Source of the DNA: Verrucomicrobia bacterium LW23
Lineage (GTDB): Bacteria; Verrucomicrobiota; Verrucomicrobiia; Methylacidiphilales; UBA1321
Direction: 5' to 3'
NCBI GenBank assembly: GCA_003054695.1
Contig: QAZA01000011.1
Coordinates: 248,001 to 312,000 of the forward strand
Length of the DNA: 64,000 nucleotides
In this document: positions 34,843-44,417 of the stretch, one piece after another
How the letters are laid out: every line of letters begins with the position of its first letter
Numbering within the stretch: the first letter of the stretch is position 1
Position numbers and translations under genes: made by a program
Notes under the pieces: generated by a model
Seen by the model: the letters and a program-made list of their open reading frames with translations, nothing else
The model's database searches: none
Told to the model about the DNA's origin: nothing

Positions 34843-37152
34843 CTATTCCTCAATCCGCAGGCTGCTGAAGTACGGCTTCTCGATATTGCCGGCGCCGTTG
34901 TTAAGGATATCGCATTGACGCAGGGCGCCGCCGGCACCCCAGTCGGCCTTAACGCCAATGCCCAAATTTTCGCGAATGGGGCAGCGCTCCGCCTGCAGGG
35001 TGGTGCGGCCGGCCAGGTAAATGCCGCAGCCTGCATTGCCCGTAATCTCCACAATGCTGAGCGTGAGGCTGGCCGCGCGACCGGCAACGCCGTGCCGGGT
35101 GTGGCCGGAGATGCGGCAACTGACGCCGGTGAGCCAGCCTTCATCGTCCACAAAAATGCCTTCGCCTTCGCCCTCCGTAAAGCGGCAGCGCTCCGCGGCG
35201 GCTTTGCTGCGGCTGCTGACGAGAAGGCCTGTGCCGACGTTGCGGATGACAGCGCTGTCGCGCATGGCCATGGTGCTCTCGTTTGTCAGCACAATGCCGC
35301 CGCCCTTGTTCTCCTGCACCACGGTATCCTGCAGCTCCAGGCGCGAGGTACCATTGACGCCGATGCCGGCGCCCGTGTTGTGAGAGATCATGCACGCCAC
35401 CAGCTCCAGCACGGAGGCCTCGGTAACGTACATGCCGTACAGCACCTGCCGTTGCACCTGGCACTTGACCAGGCCGATAGTGCTGCGGCCCACGGCCACG
35501 ATGCCCTCCTCCTTGTTATCCAGCACCTGCGTGCTTGTAGCGTCCAGCCGTGCGCCGCTGTTGAGCGAGATGCCGGCCTGTTTGCACTCGCTGACAATGC
35601 AGTTATCCAGCGAAACAGCCGCGCCGGAGACGTGTACGCCAAACGCCTGGCCGCCGCCAATCTGGCACGCGTCAAAGTCGGCCGAGCCGGTGCTTTTAAG
35701 GAAAACGCAGGCGCGGTTGTGCCCCGTAATTTCGCACTCGTTGGCCACCACAATCGCATCCGCCTCGGCCTGAATGCCGCTGTGGCCGCACTTCTCCAGC
35801 ACACTGCGGTTGATCGTGATGCGGCCGCGCGGCTCCACCATCACGGCGCTTTCGCTGGTGCGTTGAATACGGCAGCCCTCCACCTGCGCGGCGCCGTCTG
35901 GGCGCAGCAGCAGGCCGCAACCGCTCGACTTGAAAATGGTGCACGTATCGAGAGTGGCGGAAGCCCCGCCGAAAACCTCCACCGCCGCGCTGCACGGCCC
36001 GCCCATACTGCAGCCCAGCAACATGGCGCGCCCGCGCTGTACGCGCACCAGCGAGGCGGGCGTCGCCACGGCGTCCGTGTAGGCCTGCATGGTAAAGCCG
36101 GTAATCGAGACATCGGCCTGCACGTCCAGGCACGAGCCATCGCTGTTGAGGATAACCTGGCCGGAGCTCAGATCCGCCAGCAGCGTCACGTTGCGGCGAA
36201 TCAGCAGCGACTCGTTATACACTCCGGCCTGCACCATAATGATGTTGCCCGGCAGCGCCGCGTTTACCGCCGCCTCGATCGTGTCGAAATCGCCCAGGCC
36301 GCTCTTGGAGACGATCAGGTCATAGTCTCCCGCCGGCCGCATATTGACGACCTGCGGCGCGCCGCCCTGCGCAATACCAATCCCGCCCACGCCCCCCAAG
36401 GCAGCGGGAGGCATCGGCAGCGGCCCCGTCTGGCGCAAAATCGTTCCGCCCGGGCCCATTACACCGCCGGCGGGGGGGGAGGGCGGCATCTGCTGCGCGC
36501 GCGGAGAGGGCGGCACCACGGCGGGGATTGCGCCCCCGGGCAGCACAAGCGGGCCGCTGGCTCCGCGGTATGGCGATGCCGCCACGCGCCCCGGCGCCAT
36601 GGCACCAGCGCCGGCCGCCACGTTGGGGATGCGACCCGTCGCCAGCCGCTGCTGCGCGGCCGCCGCCACATTGGGGATAAACCCGGGTTCCGGAGCGGCC
36701 GCGGGCGGACGCTGCATCATCGCGGGCGGACGCGGCGGTCCCGTCAGCGGCGGCCTGGGCGGGTTGGCGGGATTGGCAATCAACCCCGCGGCCACGGCGG
36801 GCGCGGAATCATCCCACACCACACCGCCCGGCTGCACCAGCTCCAGAGCTTCGGCCCAGCTCTCCAGCGCCCAGCGGGCAGCCGGGGTAGCCACCATCAG
36901 GTTGGTCTCCAGCCGCTTGGCCAGGCGATTAAGCAGGGCGGTAAGATCCGCCAGCTCCTTGCCCTCGCGGGGAAAAGCGGCCAGCTCCATCGCCAGCCTC
37001 TCCCGCACCACACTTACCAGCAAATAATTCTGCCCGCGATGCTCGCCACAATAATCGGTCAGCAACGCCTGACACAGCCGCGCATCCTCACACACCTGCC
37101 TGCCATGGCGGTTCAGAATTTCGCGCAGCTTCTCTCGCGGGATATCATTCAT
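34843..37152 (-). CDS. right-handed beta-helix repeat protein with N-terminal helical signalling-type domain
   Basis: A 769-residue protein without a signal peptide from ATG 37152. Residues 1–~110 are a helical domain (REKLREILNRHGRQVCED, ALLTDYCGEHRG, then AARWALESWAEAL). I know similar N-terminal domains from proteins carrying kinase, sulfatase-modifying or WD40-type partners. A Pro/Ala/Gly-rich linker follows to about residue 280. The remainder is a parallel beta-helix of ~20–24-residue turns (GDFDTIEAAVNAALPGN, VQAGVYNESLLIRRNVTL, then repeats of the GxGIxxxxxSxxxLxxCxI kind), similar to pectin-lyase-like and NosD/CASH domains. The beta-helix call is strong, a substrate is not. It lies just outside the island and is transcribed towards it. 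Confidence 0.8.
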   Translation of the reverse strand: MNDIPREKLREILNRHGRQVCEDARLCQALLTDYCGEHRGQNYLLVSVVRERLAMELAAFPREGKELADLTALLNRLAKRLETNLMVATPAARWALESWAEALELVQPGGVVWDDSAPAVAAGLIANPANPPRPPLTGPPRPPAMMQRPPAAAPEPGFIPNVAAAAQQRLATGRIPNVAAGAGAMAPGRVAASPYRGASGPLVLPGGAIPAVVPPSPRAQQMPPSPPAGGVMGPGGTILRQTGPLPMPPAALGGVGGIGIAQGGAPQVVNMRPAGDYDLIVSKSGLGDFDTIEAAVNAALPGNIIMVQAGVYNESLLIRRNVTLLADLSSGQVILNSDGSCLDVQADVSITGFTMQAYTDAVATPASLVRVQRGRAMLLGCSMGGPCSAAVEVFGGASATLDTCTIFKSSGCGLLLRPDGAAQVEGCRIQRTSESAVMVEPRGRITINRSVLEKCGHSGIQAEADAIVVANECEITGHNRACVFLKSTGSADFDACQIGGGQAFGVHVSGAAVSLDNCIVSECKQAGISLNSGARLDATSTQVLDNKEEGIVAVGRSTIGLVKCQVQRQVLYGMYVTEASVLELVACMISHNTGAGIGVNGTSRLELQDTVVQENKGGGIVLTNESTMAMRDSAVIRNVGTGLLVSSRSKAAAERCRFTEGEGEGIFVDDEGWLTGVSCRISGHTRHGVAGRAASLTLSIVEITGNAGCGIYLAGRTTLQAERCPIRENLGIGVKADWGAGGALRQCDILNNGAGNIEKPYFSSLRIEE

Positions 37153-37389
37153 AGTCAGAAGTTCAAGCACCAGCCACCGCCGGCCCCAACAAGCGCCACG
37201 GCACAGCCCATCCTCGCCCCCAGGCCATGCGCGGGGGCGCCACAAGGGCGATCAGATCCATCCGTCCCTTAAGTTATACGAAGGACAAAAGCATTTTTCC
37301 AGCCAAAGCAGTAATTGTCTAGAAAACTGACACATTTCTCAAGCAATACCCACGCAAAGACCGAAGCACCAAAGGAAAGCCGTGCTTTT

Positions 37390-39192
37390 CTACGAAGAAT
37401 CACTGATGCAGGACGCTCGGATTTCCGCCGCTTTCTTCTCCATGGAGCGAAGCCAGTCCTGGCAGCCGAGCAGGTGCAGGGCGCCCAGCAGGGTAGTGGC
37501 GATGGAGATGGCGATGAGCCAGTTCATATCCGGCGGATGATTGCTGAGGAGCCAGCTGAAGGCGCCTGCCGGGGGATAGATCTGGATCCAGTCCGGCAAC
37601 TGCGGCCTTGAGACATGCGGCCCCTCCAAGGCAAAGCAGATGAATGCAATAGCCACCGTTAACACAGCAAAAAAGGCGTGCACCCGGCCGCAGACGGCCG
37701 CTGTAAAGGCGTGGTTCGGCAACATCAGGCGCATCAGGGCCAGGGGAAAAAGCAGGGTGTTCCATGCCAGCAGCAGGGCAATGATCACGTCGACGCCCTG
37801 CAGCGCGTACATGCCTCCGGCAAGCCACAACGTGAGATTGCCCGGACCGGCTCTCTGAGTGTTGATGGCATCGCCGGCCAGGCCCAGCGCCGCAAACAGC
37901 ACAAAGCTGAGCAGCGCGTAGCTGACGCTGCTCTCCCACCCGCAGTTGGCCAGCCGCCCCAGCCCCATCCACAGGCTGCCGTTGCCCTGAAACGGCACAA
38001 AATGCACGGGCGGGCAAATATCGCTCTCCAGCGGCGGCGGCGTGTTGAAGTACTGCCTGATGGCGAGCGCCGCGCCCGGTGCCATGCCTACCCAGGCCGG
38101 CCACCCGCACAACACGCAGGCCAGCGCCCCGCCCGCCACAGCGCCCCATATCAGCAGGCGCTGGGGCAGCACAAAGTTCTCCGTGGGGTTGCGCCACGGC
38201 TCGGCCGCACCCAGCAGGCGCAGCATGACGATCCACGGCATCAGCAGTAGCAATAGCGAGATAGTCAGCGGCAGAATGTGATATTGCTCCACGAAGCTGT
38301 TCAGATTGCCGGCGAACATCGTCAAGCTGTTATTGAAAAAGAGTATGGCATAAATGAGAGGCGCGACGGGGAACTGCGTGGACTTGCTCTTGTTATGGGT
38401 TGCGCCGTCCTGAGGTGGAGCGGCGTCCGCGGGGCCCTTCTCCTCCGAGCTGCCCTGGCGCAGGTTGATGACCGGAGAGCCGCAGGTAAACATCACCAGG
38501 GCTACTGCAAGAACGTAAACCGTCAGCTCCATCGTCACCTCCGTTTTCCACGCCATGTAGCGGAGGATGAGGAAGGGGGGCACCATGGCCAGCATGGGCA
38601 GCACGTTGGCCATGGCATACACCCAGTATCCGTACACTAATGTAAGCGGACGCATGTGGGTGAGCGCCACCAGGTCGCGCGAGTGCTCGTGCATAGGCGA
38701 CGCGGCTGTCAACGCGTGAATGACCAGATACACGCCCGCAAACATCATCGGCCCGTTCCGGTACATGGAGATGAGCAGGCTGTCTTGCGCGACCAAGAGG
38801 TAAAAAGGCGACGACTCGCTGAGGAGTCCCCGTGCGGCTGCCACCACGATGTCGAGCGCAAACGGCGCTGCCAACATGGCCAGCAGCAGCAGGTGGCCCC
38901 ACTTCAGCGCGCTCAAATCTCCCTTGCGCAGGCGCGCGGCAAACATGGTGCCCGGGCTCAGCAGGTCCGTCACGTCGTCGGACTCCCGACGGGCTCGTGT
39001 CCACTCGCGTTGCCAGCGCGGCCACCCGTAGCTGCGCAGCACCTCCATCATGCCGCGCAGCAACATTGTTACCAGGGGGACGCCTGCCTCGGTTACCGGG
39101 CCGGCCGGGAGTGTGCGCGCAGGAGTCGGCCCCGCCACTTCGTCCGGGAGAGCAGGGTGTGCCGCCGCCAGGGGCTCAGGGTTGTGATCCAT
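37390..39192 (-). CDS. polytopic membrane protein of unknown function
   Basis: A 600-residue protein with roughly ten to twelve hydrophobic segments, the first near residue 105 (LLLLAMLAAPFALDIVVAA). Residues ~40–95 are a charged cytoplasmic stretch (RREWTRARRE-like). The pattern HSRDLVALTHMRPLTLVYG in the first half recalls ABC-2-type permease proteins, in which a similar loop precedes membrane helices, but no ATPase gene is adjacent, so this is only a hint. A hydrophilic Lys/Ser/Gln-rich loop lies near residue 270. It is in the same direction as the DUF3352-like gene and the beta-helix gene; spacing (133 and 237 bases) allows but does not prove an operon. Confidence 0.65.
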   Translation of the reverse strand: MDHNPEPLAAAHPALPDEVAGPTPARTLPAGPVTEAGVPLVTMLLRGMMEVLRSYGWPRWQREWTRARRESDDVTDLLSPGTMFAARLRKGDLSALKWGHLLLLAMLAAPFALDIVVAAARGLLSESSPFYLLVAQDSLLISMYRNGPMMFAGVYLVIHALTAASPMHEHSRDLVALTHMRPLTLVYGYWVYAMANVLPMLAMVPPFLILRYMAWKTEVTMELTVYVLAVALVMFTCGSPVINLRQGSSEEKGPADAAPPQDGATHNKSKSTQFPVAPLIYAILFFNNSLTMFAGNLNSFVEQYHILPLTISLLLLLMPWIVMLRLLGAAEPWRNPTENFVLPQRLLIWGAVAGGALACVLCGWPAWVGMAPGAALAIRQYFNTPPPLESDICPPVHFVPFQGNGSLWMGLGRLANCGWESSVSYALLSFVLFAALGLAGDAINTQRAGPGNLTLWLAGGMYALQGVDVIIALLLAWNTLLFPLALMRLMLPNHAFTAAVCGRVHAFFAVLTVAIAFICFALEGPHVSRPQLPDWIQIYPPAGAFSWLLSNHPPDMNWLIAISIATTLLGALHLLGCQDWLRSMEKKAAEIRASCISDSS

Positions 39193-39325
39193 CGCGCGAT
39201 GATTGACTCACAACCGCCGCGCAAATGCAATCCCGCGGCGGCCCGATCCTCCCGGTGGATGTGAAGAAGCTCCAACCGCCAGGTCACCCACTCAACACGA
39301 TATCAGGCGGAGGGGAAGGCACTTC

Positions 39326-42241
39326 TCATCGCGCGGGTGCCGGGGACGGCGCGGCCGGCACTCCAGCTGCAGGCGTTGCGCGCCGCGTTTTGGGTTTCTC
39401 GCCGGGTGCGGGCGACGAGGCGGCTGACTCGGCCGGGGCGGCAGCGCTGGAGGAGGAGGAGGACGAGGACGACGACGAGGAGGTCTTCTCGCGCGCGGCG
39501 GATCGGGATTTCTCCCGATCGCGGGATTTGGCGGAGGCGGACGCTTTGGTTTTGCTCTTCTCCTTGTCCTTCGCTTTCTCTCTATCCCGGCTGGCCGGCG
39601 GGGGCTCGGGTGGCGGCGCAGGGGCAAAGCGGTCGATCGACGGTGCCGAAGCAGGCGACTCCGCCTCAGTTGGCGCGTCCGGCATGCCAAGCGACGCGCC
39701 CGTGCCATGCGGCGGCCCGGCAGCAGGCTTCGCCGTCTCCGGGATGGTGGATGCGGGCGCGCCTTCCTCCCCCGCAGTTGGCGGGGCGGGCGCGGGTGAT
39801 GACGCGTGCGCGGGGCGCTCCGTCACCGCCGGTGCCGTCGTGTTTGCGGAAGCCGGTGCGTCGCCGCTCGATGCGGGCCGCTCCTCGCCCTCACGAGCCG
39901 TCTCCGGCACGTGCACAGGCCCTGCTGACGATGCCTGCGCGTGAACGCCTGCATTCTCAGCGGGAAACGAGGGCGCCTGGGCGGCGGAGGCCTCCGACTC
40001 AGCAGCAGGAGGCGAGGCAGGAGTCGCTGGAGCGGTCGCCGCGCTATCGCCCGACGCGCCGGCGCCCGGACCCGCCTCCTCGCTCGGCGGCGCAATCTCC
40101 GACACAGCGACTACTTCCGTCTGCGCATCCGCGTCCCTCCCCGCCCCGGGGGCGGGCGCTCCTGGCGGCTCCGTTGCGGGTGCGGGCTCGGCAGGGCCGG
40201 GGGACGCGGCGGGTTCCCCGGTGGCCGCCGCATAAAGCTCGCGCACAAGCGCAATGCTTAACTCATTAATATGCAACGGCATAAACTGATGCCCGAGGCT
40301 CGACATGCTGTGATAGCGAAAGCCGCGCTCCGAGCCCTGGCCCACCACCACCCACGCTGTCATCGTCTCCAGAAAGCTCAGGCGCTCCGGCAGCGATCGC
40401 GCCGAGCCGCCGCCGTGAATGCTGTCATGGATCGGCTTGTAGTTGCGATGAATCAGCGGCCACGCGCACTCCACCACGAACGGCGTGTTGAAGTAGAGCA
40501 GCGAGTTTGCCGCCACCCCGCCGCGCTTGCCCGGGCCGCCGCCCCCCTGCGCCTCCGCCATCCCCTCGGCCGGCACCGCATCCCCGCGCAGCAGCGGACG
40601 GCGGTGTACCTCCAGAAACGAAGGCTGATCCAGCACCGTGCCTGCCGACGTTGCGCCAGAAGGCGGTGCCAGCATCGTCTCCGCCAGCGCCTTGCTGGAG
40701 AATACCGCGATAAAGCCCGCGTCGGCCGTAAGCGTGTAAGTGGGCGAGTAGGGGAGCTCCGGCACCGTGGCGGTCCCCACGGGGATCTCCCCGATGGTGG
40801 CCACAGCCAGGGGGCTTTGCCCGGCGTTGGCGGTCGGCGGCAGCGCGTTTTCCACAAGATCCCGCAGCTTTGCCATGGCCAGCTTCATGTCCTCCGGCGC
40901 ATGGATTTTAAGGAAGATGGCCGCCTCCGGCACCGGCAGATTGGCCGAGAAGGGCAGGGCGTCCCAGTTCACAATAACGGCGTACTCAAACCCCAGTGAG
41001 GCCAGCACCTTCTCGCCGTCCAGCTCCAGCCCCTCCAGAAACACGCGCAGCCACGAGCGGAATCCGCCCGCGCCGACCGGGTTGGGAAGCTTCAGCGTCT
41101 CCGCCGCCAGTAGCATCGCGTTCACGTCGATCGACCCGCCGCTGTAAAACACGGTTTGGGGCGAGGTATAGCGGAGCAGATCGAACCGGCATGGCTGCGC
41201 CGACCGGCCCATCGGCATCGGCAACGCCTCCGGGTAGGAGTAGTCGACGCGATCCTCGATCATCTGCGAGCGAAACGACACGCCGCCCGTCACCGCCGGC
41301 AGCGGAATATGGCTCAGGAACCACGCCGCATCCTGGCGCGGCTGCATCTTCAGCCCGGCGCGCAAAATCGCCTCAATCTGCGCATAGTAGACAGCGTGCG
41401 CGCCCTGGCCCGCGTACTGCCGCGCCGCGGCAAAGGCCGGGTTTTGATCCAGCGTGGCTGGGGCGGCGGTGGTGGAGCCGGGGGCGGCGGAGGAAGAGTC
41501 CATACGCTCAAGCACCTCGCCCAGCGCGCCCTCGCCCCAGGCAAACAGCATCCAGCCGCGGTGCCGCGCCATGCAAAAGCGCCGCGCCGGCTCGGCCGCT
41601 GCCTCCGGCGTGGTAATGTACGTGTAGGCCACCCCGCGCACCGTACCGGAGCCCGTGGCGACGGAGCCCGGGCCGGCTTCCGCCGCCTCGCGCACGCGCC
41701 GCATTTGCGCCTCCAGGGCGTCCGCACCGCCGGGGGGCGGGCGCAGGCCGGCGGCCAGGCAGTTGTCGAAGACGGGGAGGCCGTGCTGGTCGTCGGCCAC
41801 CTTTAGCAGCGCAATAAAGCATTCGCCCTCAAAGACTTGCCGCACTTTGGCAAGCTCCATGCCCGCCAGGGCCAGCAGCAGATCGGGGTCCGCGCCCGCG
41901 GCGGGCGAGCTGCCGGAGGTAAGGCGCCACGCCTTGATAATATCGCCGAGAATCACCCGCATCTCCAGGCTCTCCGCCATGCGACGCAAGTTACTGTCCG
42001 CAAACGCCTTCATCGCCGCCGCGCCATCCGGCACATGAAAAAACGCCAGCGTGGAAGCCGGCACGAGGGCGGCCGCGCCGTGCGTGTAGGGCGTTGCGGG
42101 CGCTTCGGCGGTAGGCGGGCCTGCTTCCTGGGCCGCAGCCGGGCCGGGGTGCAGCGACCAGGCGCAGAGACAGGTCAGCAGTGCAAGGAGGGTGAGCAAC
42201 TCCTTGATAGCGAGGAGTTTCGGAATGCGGACATTCATCAT
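39326..42241 (-). CDS. exported DUF3352-like protein with long low-complexity tail
   Basis: A 971-residue protein. It starts with a signal peptide (LLTLLALLTCLCAWS, cleavage near PAAAQ). Residues ~50–640 form a large domain similar to DUF3352-type proteins (VPASTLAFFHVPDGAAAM near the start, later LPFSANLPVPEAAIFLKI and VPELPYSPTYTLTADAGFI); no enzymatic motif is visible. The last ~300 residues are Ala/Pro/Glu/Ser-rich, then Lys/Glu/Ser-rich with a run of about a dozen serines, and end in a basic Pro/Ala tail. Such a tail suggests an envelope or extracellular anchor or an unstructured spacer. Start ATG 42241 (42238 is also possible). Function unknown. Confidence 0.7.
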   Translation of the reverse strand: MMNVRIPKLLAIKELLTLLALLTCLCAWSLHPGPAAAQEAGPPTAEAPATPYTHGAAALVPASTLAFFHVPDGAAAMKAFADSNLRRMAESLEMRVILGDIIKAWRLTSGSSPAAGADPDLLLALAGMELAKVRQVFEGECFIALLKVADDQHGLPVFDNCLAAGLRPPPGGADALEAQMRRVREAAEAGPGSVATGSGTVRGVAYTYITTPEAAAEPARRFCMARHRGWMLFAWGEGALGEVLERMDSSSAAPGSTTAAPATLDQNPAFAAARQYAGQGAHAVYYAQIEAILRAGLKMQPRQDAAWFLSHIPLPAVTGGVSFRSQMIEDRVDYSYPEALPMPMGRSAQPCRFDLLRYTSPQTVFYSGGSIDVNAMLLAAETLKLPNPVGAGGFRSWLRVFLEGLELDGEKVLASLGFEYAVIVNWDALPFSANLPVPEAAIFLKIHAPEDMKLAMAKLRDLVENALPPTANAGQSPLAVATIGEIPVGTATVPELPYSPTYTLTADAGFIAVFSSKALAETMLAPPSGATSAGTVLDQPSFLEVHRRPLLRGDAVPAEGMAEAQGGGGPGKRGGVAANSLLYFNTPFVVECAWPLIHRNYKPIHDSIHGGGSARSLPERLSFLETMTAWVVVGQGSERGFRYHSMSSLGHQFMPLHINELSIALVRELYAAATGEPAASPGPAEPAPATEPPGAPAPGAGRDADAQTEVVAVSEIAPPSEEAGPGAGASGDSAATAPATPASPPAAESEASAAQAPSFPAENAGVHAQASSAGPVHVPETAREGEERPASSGDAPASANTTAPAVTERPAHASSPAPAPPTAGEEGAPASTIPETAKPAAGPPHGTGASLGMPDAPTEAESPASAPSIDRFAPAPPPEPPPASRDREKAKDKEKSKTKASASAKSRDREKSRSAAREKTSSSSSSSSSSSSAAAPAESAASSPAPGEKPKTRRATPAAGVPAAPSPAPAR

Positions 42242-42416
42242 GGCAAGGCGATTCGGCGAGGCTCCGGCCCTGGCACAGGCAACGCGGCGGTGACTGTGGC
42301 AAGGGCGTCGCCTACAGGATGCAACGGCGCCTTGCCCCTCTGCAAGGAATGATTGAATACATTTGCATTATCCCCAGCACGGAAAGCTTCGCCTCCCGTG
42401 CCGCCGCCCCGGCCGG

Positions 42417-43184
42417 CTACGCTGGAGCGCTGCCATCCCCGTCCGGAAACAGCCAGCCGGTCTCCTCCAGCAGGCCGCCCAGAAAGCTGCGGCGGTGCAG
42501 GGGGCAGGGGCCGTGGCGGCGGATGGCGTCGCGGTGGGCGGCGGTGGCGTAGCCTTTGTGGCGGGGAAAATCGTAGTGCGGGTGAAGGGCGTGGGCGTCG
42601 CACATGTGTGCGTCCCGCCATTCCTTAGCGATAATGGATGCCGCCGCAATGGAGAGAGAACGCGCATCTCCCTCCACCAGAGCAATTTGCGGCAATCCTC
42701 CGCCCGGAAGCTGGTTGCCGTCAATCAGCAGCGCGGCCGGCGAAGGCCCCAGCGCCTGCACGGCGCGGCGCATGGCCAGAAAAGTCGCGCGCAGGATGTT
42801 GATGGCGTCGATTTCCTCCACCGTCGCCACCCCCAGGCCGATTTCCACGCCCGGCGTTGTGCGCAGCACGTGCGCCAGCTCGGCCCTTACGGCCGGCTTA
42901 ACCTGCTTGCTGTCATGCAGTTGCGGATGCGCGAAGCCTTCGGGAAGGATCACCGCCGCCGCCACCACTGGCCCGGCCAGCGGTCCACGGCCCGCCTCGT
43001 CCACCCCTGCCACGGGAAAGAGGCCGTGCGCCCATGCCTGGTACTCAAAGCGCCAGTCCGGCCGCGGGCCCGCCGCGGCGCTGGTGCCGCCGATGCCTCC
43101 CTGGCTTTTTGCAACACGTTGCCGCCCAAAGGTTTCTGCGGTGGCTGATGCCGCGGGGCGGCGAGTGGAGCGAGGGGCGGGCAT
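42417..43184 (-). CDS. rnhB: ribonuclease HII
   Basis: RNase HII removes ribonucleotides and RNA from RNA–DNA hybrids. The catalytic motifs are present: AGVDEAGRGPLAGPVVAA (first Asp-Glu pair), then the Asp in LLIDGNQLPG and the ASIIAKEWRD block with its Lys, and the HxGYxTxAHRDAI segment. The first ~60 residues are an Ala/Arg-rich extension before the family domain. ATG 43184 was preferred to TTG 43253. Length 255 is a little above usual because of the extension. It ends 175 bases before the start of the next minus-strand gene, so it may be co-transcribed. Confidence 0.93.
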   Translation of the reverse strand: MPAPRSTRRPAASATAETFGRQRVAKSQGGIGGTSAAAGPRPDWRFEYQAWAHGLFPVAGVDEAGRGPLAGPVVAAAVILPEGFAHPQLHDSKQVKPAVRAELAHVLRTTPGVEIGLGVATVEEIDAINILRATFLAMRRAVQALGPSPAALLIDGNQLPGGGLPQIALVEGDARSLSIAAASIIAKEWRDAHMCDAHALHPHYDFPRHKGYATAAHRDAIRRHGPCPLHRRSFLGGLLEETGWLFPDGDGSAPA

Positions 43185-43579
43185 GGCGGGCAGTATGGCG
43201 CGGGCCGGTAGCGCACGCAAGCCGTTGTACGTTTGTTTCCCCCCTTGCAACAAGGGAAGGAAAGAAAGTTGACTCCGGTTAAAAAGCTTTTGGATTCTTC
43301 GTTTAACTTTTGTGAGACATCGGCCGATAGTGGCCTCTACGTCAGAAGGTGCGAGGTCAAACTGGGCGCCACGTCGTTTTCTCTCTTTGTTAGAGAATCC
43401 GCGCGACGTTGCAGCGATTTCAGGTTATTGTAAAGCTTCACACACAGCACCTGCCGGCGCCGCCGCCCGTTGCGCATTGCCCCAGGCACGCAATCGACTG
43501 CACGCCAACAGCTTCCGCCACCGCCCCAACCTTGTGGCAGGAGATAACGAACACGTACCTTCTTTGCAACGCGCCTCTT
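43185..43579. other. divergent intergenic region, no gene seen
   Basis: 395 bases between rnhB (minus) and the response regulator (plus). It must hold promoters for both directions; no convincing hexamer pair or palindrome was found. Frames crossing it lack protein character. Confidence 0.4.
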
Positions 43580-44257
43580 ATGATTGTGTTATGCCTTGAC
43601 GATGATGTTGTTACGTTGAAGCTTCTCGGAGCCACCATCACCAAACTCGGCCACGAGCCCGTACTCACCTCCGACCCGCAGGAAGCCCTGCGCCGGCTGG
43701 CCCGTACGCCCCGGGTGGAGGCGATCGTCTCCGACTGGATGATGCCCGACATGGACGGCATCACCTTCTGCAAAACCGTCCGCTCGCGCGAGGAGGCCGG
43801 CTACGTCTATTTCATCATGCTTACCGCCAAGCAGTCGCCCGAGGATTTTGCCAAAGCGATGTCGTGCGGTGTCGATGACTTTCTCTCCAAGCCCCTGCGC
43901 ATCAACGATCTCGGGCATCGTCTGGCAGTCGCCGGCCGCATTCAGGGGTTCATCCACGAGATGCGCCGCCTGGAGGAATTTTTGGCCGTGTGCATGTACT
44001 GCAAGTGCATCTCCGACGGCGACCGCGGCTGGGTGCAGTGGGAGGAGTACATTTCCCGCCGCCTCGGCACCCGGTTCAGCCACGGCATTTGCCCCAGCTG
44101 CTTTACGCAAGTGTTTGAGCCCGAAGTAGAAAAGATGGTGGCCGACGAGCAGATCGCACGCACCGCCCCCTATGTGGCGGCCGACTCCGTTCAGCACCCC
44201 CTCATCGAAGCCCCCGATGCCGACGCTCTGCGAAGCTCGCTGGAAAAGGAACAGTAG
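43580..44257 (+). CDS. response regulator with C-terminal cysteine motif
   Basis: Two-component receiver protein of 225 residues. The receiver domain spans residues 1–~125 with the acidic pair in LCLDDDVVTLKLLG, the phosphorylated D52 in VSDWMMPDMDG, the Thr in FIMLTAK and the Lys in FLSKPLR. The second part carries CMYCKCISDGDRGWVQWEEY followed by RFSHGICPSCF, a Cys-rich module that follows receiver or PAS domains in other bacteria and could bind a metal. There is no DNA-binding domain. ATG 43580 (MIVLCLDDD) is clear; the open frame upstream has no protein character. No histidine kinase is adjacent. Confidence 0.88.
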   Translation: MIVLCLDDDVVTLKLLGATITKLGHEPVLTSDPQEALRRLARTPRVEAIVSDWMMPDMDGITFCKTVRSREEAGYVYFIMLTAKQSPEDFAKAMSCGVDDFLSKPLRINDLGHRLAVAGRIQGFIHEMRRLEEFLAVCMYCKCISDGDRGWVQWEEYISRRLGTRFSHGICPSCFTQVFEPEVEKMVADEQIARTAPYVAADSVQHPLIEAPDADALRSSLEKEQ

Positions 44258-44330
44258 CCCCTCCAGCCCCGAAAGATGCGACGCGCAGCAGTGAAAAAGT
44301 GACTCGATAATGCGTTCCTGGCGCAAATCA

Positions 44331-44361
44331 TTGACCGATGATTCGTCGCAACGCATAGTAT
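44331..44361 (+). promoter_or_regulatory. weak candidate promoter of the CNNM-type gene
   Basis: TTGACC at 44331–44336 and TAGTAT at 44356–44361 are 19 bases apart, 57 bases before the start at 44418. Spacing is not ideal and nothing else supports it. Confidence 0.25.
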
Positions 44362-44417
44362 AGAGGCAAGGCGCGGTTGGTTCGTGCCTTGCGGCTATCT
44401 ACCGCGGATCTATTTTT

